Of a stretch of 7,737 nucleotides of DNA, positions 1 to 6,312 are shown in pieces; position 1 is the first letter of the stretch; each line of letters begins with the position of its first letter. The notes beneath the pieces were generated by a model. The model did no database searches, was not told where the DNA came from, and saw only the letters and a program-made list of their open reading frames with translations. This DNA is from CBCXVS01 sp965178525 (GTDB taxonomy: Bacteria > Tectomicrobia > Entotheonellia > Entotheonellales > Entotheonellaceae): NCBI GenBank assembly GCA_965178525.1, contig CBCXVS010000328.1:1-7737 (forward strand). The letters run 5' to 3'. The position numbers and the translations under genes were made by a program.

Positions 1-1441
1 CGAATCGCTGCACCGCGACGCCAGCACACAGTAAGAGCGCCTGTTTACCGCGTTCGAGCAGTTGCTTTTCCACCTGCAGCGGCATATCGTCGCGGTCCAA
101 CAAGGGGGAGAGGGGCGCCAACAAGTTGCTGCTGACCTGTTGCACCGCCTCCATCAAGGGAAGTTGACCGCGCATGGCCCGGCGCATCAAGGTATCGGGA
201 ATGAGCAACCGGTTGATTTCGTTTGTGCCTTCGAAAATGCGGTTAATGCGCGAATCGCGGTAGGCGCGGGCCGCCGGGAACTCCTCGATAAAGCCGTATC
301 CGCCAAAGATCTGCACCATCTCGTCGACGACAAAATCGAGCATCTCACTGCCAAAAACTTTGGCAATCGAACACTCGACCGCATACGCTTCAATACTCTT
401 GATCACTTGCGCATCGTAATCCTCGGCGGCGGCATCCAGCGTCTCTAGACGCGCTTCAATCAAGCCAGCAGTCCGGTACACTAGGCTTTCAACCACGTAG
501 GTGCGAATGGCCATGTCGGCAATTTTTTGTTGGATCAAGCCGAAGGAGGCGATCGGGCGGTTGAATTGTTGCCGCTGCTTGGCGTAGGGAATGGTCTCCG
601 CCATCGCCACTTTCATACCACCGATACAGCCGGCACCCAGCTTGAGACAGCCAACGTTGAGGATGTTGAAGGCCACGTGGTGGCCGGCGCCGACTTCACC
701 CAACACGTTCTCTACCGGCACGGGAACGTTTTCCAAGATCACCGGGCAGGTCGAGGAGCCCACGATGCCCATCTTGTGCTCTTCCCTGCCAATCGACAGG
801 CCTGGTGCGTCGCGCTTTACCACGAAAGCGGTGAACAGCGTCTTGTCAACTTTGGCAAAGATCGTGTAGAGGTCCGAAAAGGCCGCGTTGGTGATGTAAT
901 GTTTCGCGCCGTTGAGAATATAATGCCTGCCGTCAGGAGATAGCTCTGCAGAGGTCTGGGCGGCGAGCGCATCGGAGCTGGACTGCGATTCAGTGAGACA
1001 ATAGCAGCCGAGTTTTTCGCCGGTAGCAAGCTGCGGCAAGTAGCGTCGGCGCAGCTCGTCTGAGCCGGAATAGACGATCGGAAGCGTCCCGATCCCAACA
1101 TGATCAGCCAGGGAGACCAGAAAGGAGCCACCCCCCCACCCGGCCGTTTCCATCAAGAGCATGCCGTTTTTCAGACCCAACCCGGCGCCTCCATAGGCCT
1201 CGGGGACTTCGATCGACAGGAAACCAAGTTCTCCGGCCCGCTTGAGAATCTGCGGAATCACACCGGGCTCTTTGGCCTCAATCGCCTCCATACGGGGCAG
1301 GACTTCCTGGTTGACAAAATCCCGAATCGTGTTGGCCAACAGATGGTGTTCATCCGTAAAATCTTCCGGCGTATAGACAGCCTGCGGATCGGATTCTCCT
1401 AACAGGAATCCACCGCCAGGCGTCAGTGTTTCAGTAGCCAT
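1..1441 (-). CDS. fadE: Acyl-CoA dehydrogenase FadE, first 480 residues (C-terminus beyond left edge)
   Basis: This FAD-dependent enzyme catalyses the first step of beta-oxidation, acyl-CoA to trans-2-enoyl-CoA, and passes electrons to electron-transfer flavoprotein in the cytoplasm. I translated it from ATG at 1441-1439 and found 480 codons open to the window edge. Visible regions are an N-terminal helical domain (about 30-145), the beta domain with NGAKHYITNAAF (178-189) and LGEVGAGHHVAFNIL (247-261), and the C-terminal helical domain with QIFGGYGFIEEFPAARAYRD (377-396). The FEGTNEINR segment puts the probable catalytic glutamate at E404. It resembles Bacillus FadE, about 594 residues long, so roughly 110 residues should be missing. 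GGAG lies 6 nt before the ATG. It is the last gene of a fadN-fadA-fadE series, about 200 bp after fadA. The usual LTEPxxGSD signature reads LTESQSSSD (149-157). Family assignment is firm; chain-length preference is unknown. Confidence 0.93.
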   Translation of the reverse strand, partial: MATETLTPGGGFLLGESDPQAVYTPEDFTDEHHLLANTIRDFVNQEVLPRMEAIEAKEPGVIPQILKRAGELGFLSIEVPEAYGGAGLGLKNGMLLMETAGWGGGSFLVSLADHVGIGTLPIVYSGSDELRRRYLPQLATGEKLGCYCLTESQSSSDALAAQTSAELSPDGRHYILNGAKHYITNAAFSDLYTIFAKVDKTLFTAFVVKRDAPGLSIGREEHKMGIVGSSTCPVILENVPVPVENVLGEVGAGHHVAFNILNVGCLKLGAGCIGGMKVAMAETIPYAKQRQQFNRPIASFGLIQQKIADMAIRTYVVESLVYRTAGLIEARLETLDAAAEDYDAQVIKSIEAYAVECSIAKVFGSEMLDFVVDEMVQIFGGYGFIEEFPAARAYRDSRINRIFEGTNEINRLLIPDTLMRRAMRGQLPLMEAVQQVSSNLLAPLSPLLDRDDMPLQVEKQLLERGKQALLLCAGVAVQRF

Positions 1442-1447
1442 CGATGT

Positions 1448-1457
1448 CTCCTTTTTT
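1448..1457 (-). promoter_or_regulatory. Ribosome binding site of fadE joined to an A-run and repeat array
   Basis: On the coding strand AAAAAAGGAG ends 6 nt before the fadE ATG. The A-run directly follows the last AGCT of the heptad array, giving AGCT-A6-GGAG. The same arrangement precedes fadA. The GGAG supports the chosen fadE start. Confidence 0.7.
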
Positions 1458-1503
1458 AGCTATCAGCTATCAGCTGTCAGCTGTCAGCTGTCAGCTGTCA
1501 GCT
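1458..1503. repeat. Heptad tandem array, AGCTATC x2 then AGCTGTC x4 plus AGCT
   Basis: Plus-strand reading gives two AGCTATC units, four AGCTGTC units and a final AGCT, with no indels. It lies immediately upstream of the fadE ribosome binding site. The hexamer CAGCTG inside the AGCTGTC units is itself palindromic. This array is the exact inverted counterpart of the AGCTGAC array at the fadN 3' end. Confidence 0.95.
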
Positions 1504-1540
1504 TTAAGAACAAGTGAAGCTAAGTCAGGCTTTATTTGCC

Positions 1541-1577
1541 AAAGCTGACGTACATCGCTACAAGCGAGATCAGCTTT
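1541..1577. repeat. Nested stem-loop in the fadA-fadE spacer
   Basis: The outer arms AAAGCTGA (1541-1548) and TCAGCTTT (1570-1577) are perfectly complementary. Inside them TCGCT-ACA-AGCGA (1555-1567) forms a second stem with a 3-nt loop. The outer arms contain AGCTGA and TCAGCT, so they look like diverged units of the flanking heptad arrays. No strong T-run follows on the fad coding strand, so I do not call it a terminator. Its role is unknown. Confidence 0.6.
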
Positions 1578-1604
1578 AGAATTCCTGTTTTTATTCTCAA
1601 TCTT

Positions 1605-1643
1605 AGCTGAGAGCTGAGAGCTGAGAGCTGAGAGCTGAGAGCT
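1605..1643. repeat. Heptad tandem array, AGCTGAG x5 plus AGCT
   Basis: Five identical AGCTGAG units and a trailing AGCT are read on the plus strand. Its right end overlaps two bases of the fadA stop codon (TAG on the minus strand, 1644-1642), so the array begins at the end of the gene. It is the exact inverted counterpart of the AGCTCTC array in front of fadA. Confidence 0.95.
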
Positions 1644-2820
1644 ATCCGCGTTCAAAAATCCCGGTGGCGCCCATGCCCCCGCCGATACACATCGTCACCA
1701 TACCGTAGCGCACCTTGCGGCGTTCCATCTCATGGAGCAACGTGGCCGTGAGTCGGGCGCCGGTGCAACCCAACGGATGGCCCAAGACAATGGCGCCGCC
1801 ATTCACATTGACACGCTCCGGATCGAGTTCGAGTGTGCGCATCACATAGAGAGACTGCGCCGCAAAGGCTTTGTTCAACTCGATGAGCTCGATGTCCTCC
1901 AGCCGTAAACCGGTGCGCTGCAAAATCTTGGGAATGGCTTCAACCGGGCCGATACCCATGACCTCGGGTGATACGCCAGCGACGCTGAAGCCCCGAAACA
2001 GCGCGTGTATCGGCGCCCCGATGGCCTCCGCTTTTTGACGCGACATCACCACCACGGCGGCAGCTCCGTCGCTCGTTTGAGAGGCGTTACCAGCCGTCAC
2101 CGTGCCGCCCTGGCGAAAGACGGGTTGCAGCTTGCCCAATGCCTCTAGCGACGTGTCAGGCCGCACGCCGTCATCGGTATCGACCATGATCGCTTCGAAG
2201 CGGTTGCTGCCATCCGTCTGCAGACGCGCGATACGGGTAGGGACGGGCACAATTTCCTCGGCAAACTTCCCGCTCTGAATCGCCGCGGCGGCACGCTGAT
2301 GGCTCTGCAAGGAAAAGCGATCTTGATCCTGCCGCGCAATGTTGTAGCGCTCGGCCACCAATTCGGCTGTCATTCCCATGGTGGTATAGGCCTCTGGGTA
2401 GCGTTCGGCCAGATCCGGATTGACACTGAGTTTGGCCTGATCGATCGGTACCATGCTCATGCTCTCGACGCCGCCAGCGATGATCACATCGGCGAATCCG
2501 GCCATGATCCGCTCGGCAGCCTGAGCAATGGTCTGCAAGCCGGAAGAACAAAACCGGTTCACGGTCTGTGCTGGGACCGTATAAGGCAAGTCGGCCTTGG
2601 GGGCAGCGAGACGGCCGATGTTCATGCCCTGCGGTCCTTCCGGAATGGCGCAGCCTAGAATCACGTCCTCGACTTCGGCCGGATCCAGACCCGGCACGCG
2701 CCGCAAAGCTTCCTGGATCACCAAGGCGGCCAGATCATCGGGCCGCGTATCTTTTAACGCCCCGCGTGACGCCCGGCCAATCGGCGTGCGTACCGTGGCA
2801 GTGATCACCGCTTCCTGCAT
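1642..2820 (-). CDS. fadA: 3-ketoacyl-CoA thiolase (acetyl-CoA acyltransferase)
   Basis: This enzyme catalyses the last step of beta-oxidation, thiolytic cleavage of 3-ketoacyl-CoA into acetyl-CoA and an acyl-CoA two carbons shorter. At 392 residues it has the normal family length. The nucleophilic cysteine is C91 in NRFCSSGLQ. The C-terminal catalytic pair is H348 in LGHPLGCTGARL and C378 in MCIGGGMGATG. AGGVESMS (115-122) and GNASQTSDGAAA (244-255) are further thiolase signatures. GGAG lies 7 nt upstream of the ATG at 2820. The conserved NEAF motif reads NKAF at 316-319 (codon AAA), a charge reversal next to the asparagine that helps hold the catalytic water in this family. It lies between fadN and fadE on the same strand, as in Bacillus. 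A biosynthetic acetoacetyl-CoA thiolase role is possible, but the context favours degradation. Confidence 0.95.
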   Translation of the reverse strand: MQEAVITATVRTPIGRASRGALKDTRPDDLAALVIQEALRRVPGLDPAEVEDVILGCAIPEGPQGMNIGRLAAPKADLPYTVPAQTVNRFCSSGLQTIAQAAERIMAGFADVIIAGGVESMSMVPIDQAKLSVNPDLAERYPEAYTTMGMTAELVAERYNIARQDQDRFSLQSHQRAAAAIQSGKFAEEIVPVPTRIARLQTDGSNRFEAIMVDTDDGVRPDTSLEALGKLQPVFRQGGTVTAGNASQTSDGAAAVVVMSRQKAEAIGAPIHALFRGFSVAGVSPEVMGIGPVEAIPKILQRTGLRLEDIELIELNKAFAAQSLYVMRTLELDPERVNVNGGAIVLGHPLGCTGARLTATLLHEMERRKVRYGMVTMCIGGGMGATGIFERG

Positions 2821-2827
2821 GGATGGG

Positions 2828-2838
2828 CTCCTTTTTTT
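2828..2838 (-). promoter_or_regulatory. Ribosome binding site of fadA joined to an A-run and repeat array
   Basis: On the coding strand AAAAAAAGGAG ends 7 nt before the fadA ATG and follows directly on the last AGCT of the heptad array. The module AGCT-A7-GGAG differs from that of fadE by one A. The GGAG fixes the fadA start at 2820. Confidence 0.7.
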
Positions 2839-2869
2839 AGCTCTCAGCTCTCAGCTCTCAGCTCTCAGC
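2839..2869. repeat. Heptad tandem array, AGCTCTC x4 plus AGC
   Basis: Four identical AGCTCTC units plus AGC are read on the plus strand, just upstream of the fadA ribosome binding site. It is the reverse complement of the AGCTGAG array at the other end of fadA. The gene is therefore enclosed by an exact inverted pair. Confidence 0.95.
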
Positions 2870-2955
2870 AAAAAGTAAAACAATGTTCTCAGCATCAGCA
2901 GAACTCAAACGGCTAACTGCATCATGAGAGGTGACCTAAATCTCTTTTCTTTTTT

Positions 2956-2987
2956 AGCTGACGGCTGACAGCTGACAGCTGACAGCT
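2956..2987. repeat. Heptad tandem array, AGCTGAC x4 (one unit GGCTGAC) plus AGCT
   Basis: The units at 2956, 2963, 2970 and 2977 are followed by AGCT. The second unit has one substitution (GGCTGAC). The right end overlaps two bases of the fadN TAG stop (2988-2986). On the coding strand the array ends in AGCT followed by an A-run, like the arrays in front of fadA and fadE, but with AAAAGAG instead of GGAG. Confidence 0.95.
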
Positions 2988-5391
2988 AATTCCTCAACGG
3001 TCTTCCCCGTTCCAGCATGTGGCGCATACGCTCCTGGGTGTTGAACTCGCCGCAGAGGCTAAGAAAGGCTTCACGCTCGAGATCAAGCAGGTATTGTTCC
3101 GATACCTTACTGCCATCGGGGACGTCGCCACCAGACAGCACGTAGGCGAGTTTGCGGCCAATGTGATGATCGTAACGGCTGATCTGGCGTGCGATCTCCA
3201 TATTATACAAACCGGCCAGAAAATTCCTATAGCCCGACCGGCCCACGACGCGCATCATGGGTGGTTGGGGTGGGGTGTAGCCTTGGCCCGCCATATCGAG
3301 GACGGTTTGCTTGGCGTCGTGTAGCAAGCCGTCACGGTACACCGTCACCGGGTCGCTGGATCGCAAGAAGCCCAATTGCCGGGCTTCGGCGGCGCTGCCC
3401 GATACTTTGGCCAGGCCGATGGTTTGGAACACACGCTGGATCAGGGGAAAAATGTCGATCGGAACATCGTCCGGCAGGCCTTCGACGTGACGTTGCAACA
3501 GCGCCTTACATCCACCACCGGCGGGGATGAGACCGACACCCACCTCAACTAGGCCCATGTAGGTTTCCGCCGCACATTGCATGCGGTCGGCGGCAAGGCA
3601 GATTTCGCAGCCTCCCGCTAGAGTCATACCGGCCGGAGCCGCCACGACCGGTTTGTTCAGGTACGTCAGGGCCAGATTGGCCTCCTGAAAGGCGCGCACC
3701 ATCTGCTCAATGATATCCCATTCCTCGCTTTGCGCTTCGAGTAAAATCAGGGCTAGGTTGGCGCCGGCGGAAAAGTGCTCCGTCTCGTTGCCGATCACGA
3801 GCCCGGCGAAGTTTCGCTCGACCTCCTCGATAGCCGTTTGCATCATGGCTACCGTGTCACCGCCAATGGCGTTCATTTTGCTGTGAAATTCCAGGCATGC
3901 CACATCGTCGCCTAGGTCGATGAGACTGGCGCCGGCATTCGAGCGGATAACCTGCTGACGGGCTTTGAGGGGAGCCAGGCGGAGACGGTGGGAATCGCAC
4001 GTCTCTTCAACATGAGCGCCGTGATGCAGATCAAAATAATGCCGCGTGCCGTTGTCTTGGCGATAAAATACCGGCGGTTCCGTGCGCAACAGATGATCGA
4101 CCAGAGGCGGTAGCGGTTGACCGTCACGCTCCATTTTTGTTGCGGCCTGCTTGACGCCAAGGGCATCCCAGGTCTCGAAAGGCCCCAAGTCCCAATTAAA
4201 ACCCCACTTCATGGCGTTGTCGATACGGCTAATATCGTCCGCGACTTCCGGCACGAGACGGGCCGCATAGACGAGAGAAGCACTGAGCACTTTCCAGGCA
4301 AACTGCCCGGCGCGGTCGTCGGCGTAGGCCACGGCCCGCAGGCGCCTGCGGACGTCGTCGACCTGGCGCGCCTGCTGTAACGACGGCGTCCGCAAGCGCT
4401 GTTGCGGCCGATACTCAAGGGTCTCGGGATCGATCTCATGAAATTCTTGGCCAGCCTCAGTCTGCATGCGCTTGTAAAAGCCCTGGCCAGTTTTGTTGCC
4501 AAGCCGTCCCCGCTCGACCATGGCAAGCAAAACGTTCGGGTCGGGCGCCAGCGCTTGTATGGGATCGTCAGGGAGGGTGTTGAGACTATGGGTGACGACA
4601 TGGAGCAGGGTGTCAATACCGACCATATCGGCGGTGCGAAATGTGGCGCTAGCCGGACGCCCGATGGCCTGCCCGGTGATGGCATCGACTTCACTTACCG
4701 TGTAGCCGTCTTCTTGCATCACTTTGAGGCAGTATAAGAGCCCGTAGACCCCGAGGCGATTGGCGATAAAATTCGGTGTATCCTTCGCTTGCACCACGCC
4801 CTTGCCGAGCCCATACCGGCAGAAGTCCATCATGGACTGCACCACGGCCGGGTCGGTCTGCGGTCCCGGGATGATCTCCAGCAGTTTCACATAGCGTGGC
4901 GGGTTGAAGAAATGCGTCCCCAGAAATCGCGGTTGTAGCGTCTCTGGCAGATCGGCGCTGAGGGCCGTGATCGATAATCCGGAGGTGTTGGAGCTCAGCA
5001 CGGCGGCGTCATGGAGGTGTGGGGCAATGGTCCGGTAGAGCTGCTGTTTGATGTCCAACTGTTCCGTGACCGCCTCGATGACCCAATCGGCCTCTGACAG
5101 CTTGGTCAGATGATCCTGCAGATTGCCCGGGGTCACGAGGGCCGCAGCATCCGGAAGGTAAAACGGCGCCGGATGGGCCTGCAAGGCGCCCTGCTTGCCC
5201 TGCTGGGCCAGGCGATTGCGTACGGCCGCACAGTCTCGCGTCAAGCCGCGTTGCTCTTCCTGAGGCGTGAGGTCGGCCGGGACGATATCGAGGAGCCACG
5301 AGGCCACACCCACATTGGCCAGATGAGCGGCGATCTGACTGCCCATGACGCCTGCCCCCAACACTGCTGCTTTGCGTATGCGTCGCTCCAT
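2986..5391 (-). CDS. fadN: FadN-type 3-hydroxyacyl-CoA dehydrogenase / enoyl-CoA hydratase fusion
   Basis: This bifunctional enzyme catalyses the two middle steps of beta-oxidation: hydration of trans-2-enoyl-CoA, then NAD-dependent oxidation of the 3-hydroxyacyl-CoA. From ATG at 5391 it has 801 residues, against about 789 in Bacillus FadN. Residues 1-200 are the NAD domain, with the LGAGVMG loop (11-17), the probable catalytic H160 in THFFNPP, and E172. Residues about 203-308 are the first C-terminal dehydrogenase domain (DTPNFIANRL) and about 365-430 a second copy. Residues about 488-700 are a crotonase domain with E596 (GGCE) and E616 (GLVEVGVG), spaced 20 apart like the two catalytic glutamates of enoyl-CoA hydratase. 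The oxyanion-loop motif is FSAGANL (540-546). An upstream in-frame ATG at 5439 lacks a ribosome binding site and adds 16 residues without family resemblance, so I reject it. Dehydrogenase-first order excludes FadB/FadJ. Confidence 0.94.
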   Translation of the reverse strand: MERRIRKAAVLGAGVMGSQIAAHLANVGVASWLLDIVPADLTPQEEQRGLTRDCAAVRNRLAQQGKQGALQAHPAPFYLPDAAALVTPGNLQDHLTKLSEADWVIEAVTEQLDIKQQLYRTIAPHLHDAAVLSSNTSGLSITALSADLPETLQPRFLGTHFFNPPRYVKLLEIIPGPQTDPAVVQSMMDFCRYGLGKGVVQAKDTPNFIANRLGVYGLLYCLKVMQEDGYTVSEVDAITGQAIGRPASATFRTADMVGIDTLLHVVTHSLNTLPDDPIQALAPDPNVLLAMVERGRLGNKTGQGFYKRMQTEAGQEFHEIDPETLEYRPQQRLRTPSLQQARQVDDVRRRLRAVAYADDRAGQFAWKVLSASLVYAARLVPEVADDISRIDNAMKWGFNWDLGPFETWDALGVKQAATKMERDGQPLPPLVDHLLRTEPPVFYRQDNGTRHYFDLHHGAHVEETCDSHRLRLAPLKARQQVIRSNAGASLIDLGDDVACLEFHSKMNAIGGDTVAMMQTAIEEVERNFAGLVIGNETEHFSAGANLALILLEAQSEEWDIIEQMVRAFQEANLALTYLNKPVVAAPAGMTLAGGCEICLAADRMQCAAETYMGLVEVGVGLIPAGGGCKALLQRHVEGLPDDVPIDIFPLIQRVFQTIGLAKVSGSAAEARQLGFLRSSDPVTVYRDGLLHDAKQTVLDMAGQGYTPPQPPMMRVVGRSGYRNFLAGLYNMEIARQISRYDHHIGRKLAYVLSGGDVPDGSKVSEQYLLDLEREAFLSLCGEFNTQERMRHMLERGRPLRN

Positions 5392-5400
5392 TGCGCTGAA

Positions 5401-5406
5401 TCTCCT
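5401..5406 (-). promoter_or_regulatory. Ribosome binding site deciding the fadN start
   Basis: On the coding strand AGGAGA lies 9 nt upstream of the ATG at 5391. No comparable purine tract precedes the alternative ATG at 5439. This agrees with the family N-terminus beginning MERRIRKAAVLGAG. Confidence 0.65.
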
Positions 5407-5457
5407 CTGGGCTCCTGAAGGCGGTCCTTGCAACGTCATCCGACTGTGCTATTGTTC

Positions 5458-5485
5458 ATTATTAATGTTAGGTGAATCGTAGCAA
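5458..5485 (-). promoter_or_regulatory. Candidate sigma-70-type promoter of fadN
   Basis: On the minus strand TTGCTA (5485-5480; 4 of 6 consensus bases) and AATAAT (5463-5458; 5 of 6) are separated by 16 nt, leaving a leader of about 60 nt before the fadN ATG. The -10 hexamer lies inside the inverted repeat CATTA-T-TAATG (5457-5467), which could be an operator. This is pattern matching only. Confidence 0.4.
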
Positions 5486-5501
5486 GGTCGTCGTCACATG
5501 C

Positions 5502-5530
5502 GCAACCGCATTTCTCTGACGCACGGTTGC
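5502..5530. repeat. GC-rich inverted repeat in the fadN/HAD divergent region
   Basis: GCAACCG (5502-5508) and CGGTTGC (5524-5530) are perfect inverted arms around a 15-nt loop. The repeat lies upstream of the HAD ribosome binding site and outside the candidate fadN promoter. It could be a hairpin in the HAD leader or a regulator site. No T-run follows. Confidence 0.4.
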
Positions 5531-5551
5531 AGGATGGGTTAGGCATCGGAG

Positions 5552-5556
5552 AGAGG
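5552..5556 (+). promoter_or_regulatory. Probable ribosome binding site of the HAD gene
   Basis: AGAGG within GGAGAGAGG (5548-5556) lies 8 nt before the ATC codon at 5565. No ATG, GTG or TTG lies in the reading frame between the upstream stop (5517-5519) and the catalytic DLDGT motif. The position of this purine tract is the main argument for a start near 5565. Confidence 0.45.
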
Positions 5557-5564
5557 GCTCGGTT

Positions 5565-6266
5565 ATCACAAGAGGAAAAGCACACACGACGACCATTCTA
5601 TGTGATCTCGATGGGACACTCGTCGATTCACGCCGTGATATTGCCGTGGCGTTTCAGCAGGCCTTGCGACGCGTGACGGACGGTGACCTACCTGATGAAG
5701 CCGCCATTGCGGCGCACATTGGGAAGCCTCTGGACGTCATGGCACGCGAGGTGGGATGCAGATTGTCGACGCGGCAGCTGGCGACATTCCTGGACACGTA
5801 CCGGCGCTATTATGCGATCCACTGCGCCCGGCACACTCGGCCCTATCCGGGTGTCATGGCAACGTTGGAACAGTTGGCCGACATGACGTTCGCTGTCGTC
5901 ACGACCAAACAGCAGGCGCAGGCCGACATCGTGCTACGGCAACTCAAATTGACGCCCTACTTCCGCCATATCCAGGGCTGGCAACCGGGGTTGCGGCAGA
6001 AACCAGCCCCGGATATGGTGGAAGCGACACTTGCAGCACTCGACTGTCACCCGGAGCAGGCACTGATGGTTGGGGATACACCGGGAGATATCCTTGCCGG
6101 CAGGGCGGCCTATGTGCAGACGTGTGCCGTGACGTATGGGTTTGGCGATGCCGCGGAGCTGCGGGCCTGTGAGCCGGACTATTGGGTTGATGCGTTTGCT
6201 GAGGTGATGCCCATCGTCCAGGGGAAGGATCCGCGAAGGGCGCGAAGGAACACGAAGGGGAAATAA
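5565..6266 (+). CDS. HAD-superfamily phosphatase, phosphoglycolate phosphatase type, with unclear start
   Basis: This is probably a soluble Mg-dependent phosphomonoesterase; phosphoglycolate is the usual substrate of close relatives, but the substrate here is not determinable. Counting from codon 5565 it has 233 residues. Motif I is CDLDGTLVDS with D14 as nucleophile and D16 as acid/base. A helical cap follows, then motif II VVTTK (T113/T114), motif III K146 in RQKPAPD, and motif IV VGDTPGD with D171 and D175. All four motifs are present. The first canonical start is GTG at 5646, but starting there removes motif I. The reading frame is open back to 5520 with no ATG, GTG or TTG. ATC at 5565 is the best-placed codon, so this is a non-standard start, a mutated start or a sequence error. 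The C-terminal residues (about 223-233, PRRARRNTKGK) are encoded by short tandem repeats. It is divergent from fadN, with no evident link to beta-oxidation. Confidence 0.8.
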   Translation: MTRGKAHTTTILCDLDGTLVDSRRDIAVAFQQALRRVTDGDLPDEAAIAAHIGKPLDVMAREVGCRLSTRQLATFLDTYRRYYAIHCARHTRPYPGVMATLEQLADMTFAVVTTKQQAQADIVLRQLKLTPYFRHIQGWQPGLRQKPAPDMVEATLAALDCHPEQALMVGDTPGDILAGRAAYVQTCAVTYGFGDAAELRACEPDYWVDAFAEVMPIVQGKDPRRARRNTKGK

Positions 6267-6286
6267 GGGGAAATAAGGGAAATCAA
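6232..6286. repeat. Short tandem repeats forming the HAD 3' end (CGCGAAGGN and GGGGAAATAA)
   Basis: CGAAGG occurs at 6234, 6243 and 6253. GGGGAAATAA then occurs twice in tandem (6257-6266, 6267-6276), followed by a decayed third copy, GGGAAATCAA (6277-6286). The first GGGGAAATAA supplies the HAD TAA stop, so the last 11 codons lie in repeat DNA. Confidence 0.85.
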
Positions 6287-6312
6287 GGACATAAGAACTG
6301 GGGCACTGTGTG

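Noticed and set aside
62..448. Plus-strand open frame of 128 codons
   Set aside because: It is the antisense shadow of fadE, which is open throughout 1-1441 with clear family motifs. The 527-943 and 1100-1402 frames are shadows for the same reason.
1131..1137. Run of seven C (G7 in fadE) as a possible frameshift
   Set aside because: Translation continues in the same frame with family-like sequence on both sides (METAGWGGGSFLVSLADH), so no indel is indicated.
1458..1643. Array as a possible CRISPR
   Set aside because: The units are 7 bp and directly abutting, with no unique spacers of 25-40 bp between repeats.
2942..2987. Array plus T-run after fadN as a rho-independent terminator
   Set aside because: On the fadN coding strand the run is of A, not T. 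On the plus strand the T-run precedes the array rather than following it.
2986..5391. Assignment as proteobacterial FadB/FadJ
   Set aside because: Those have the hydratase domain at the N-terminus. Here the NAD-binding LGAGVMG is at residues 11-17 and the crotonase domain starts near residue 488.
5392..5439. A 16-codon N-terminal extension of fadN starting at ATG 5439
   Set aside because: There is no ribosome binding site, the residues show no family resemblance, and the extension begins close to the probable transcription start. AGGAGA and the FadN N-terminus support 5391.
5646..5648. GTG as the HAD start
   Set aside because: It would remove the catalytic DLDGT motif, which is encoded in the same open frame just upstream.
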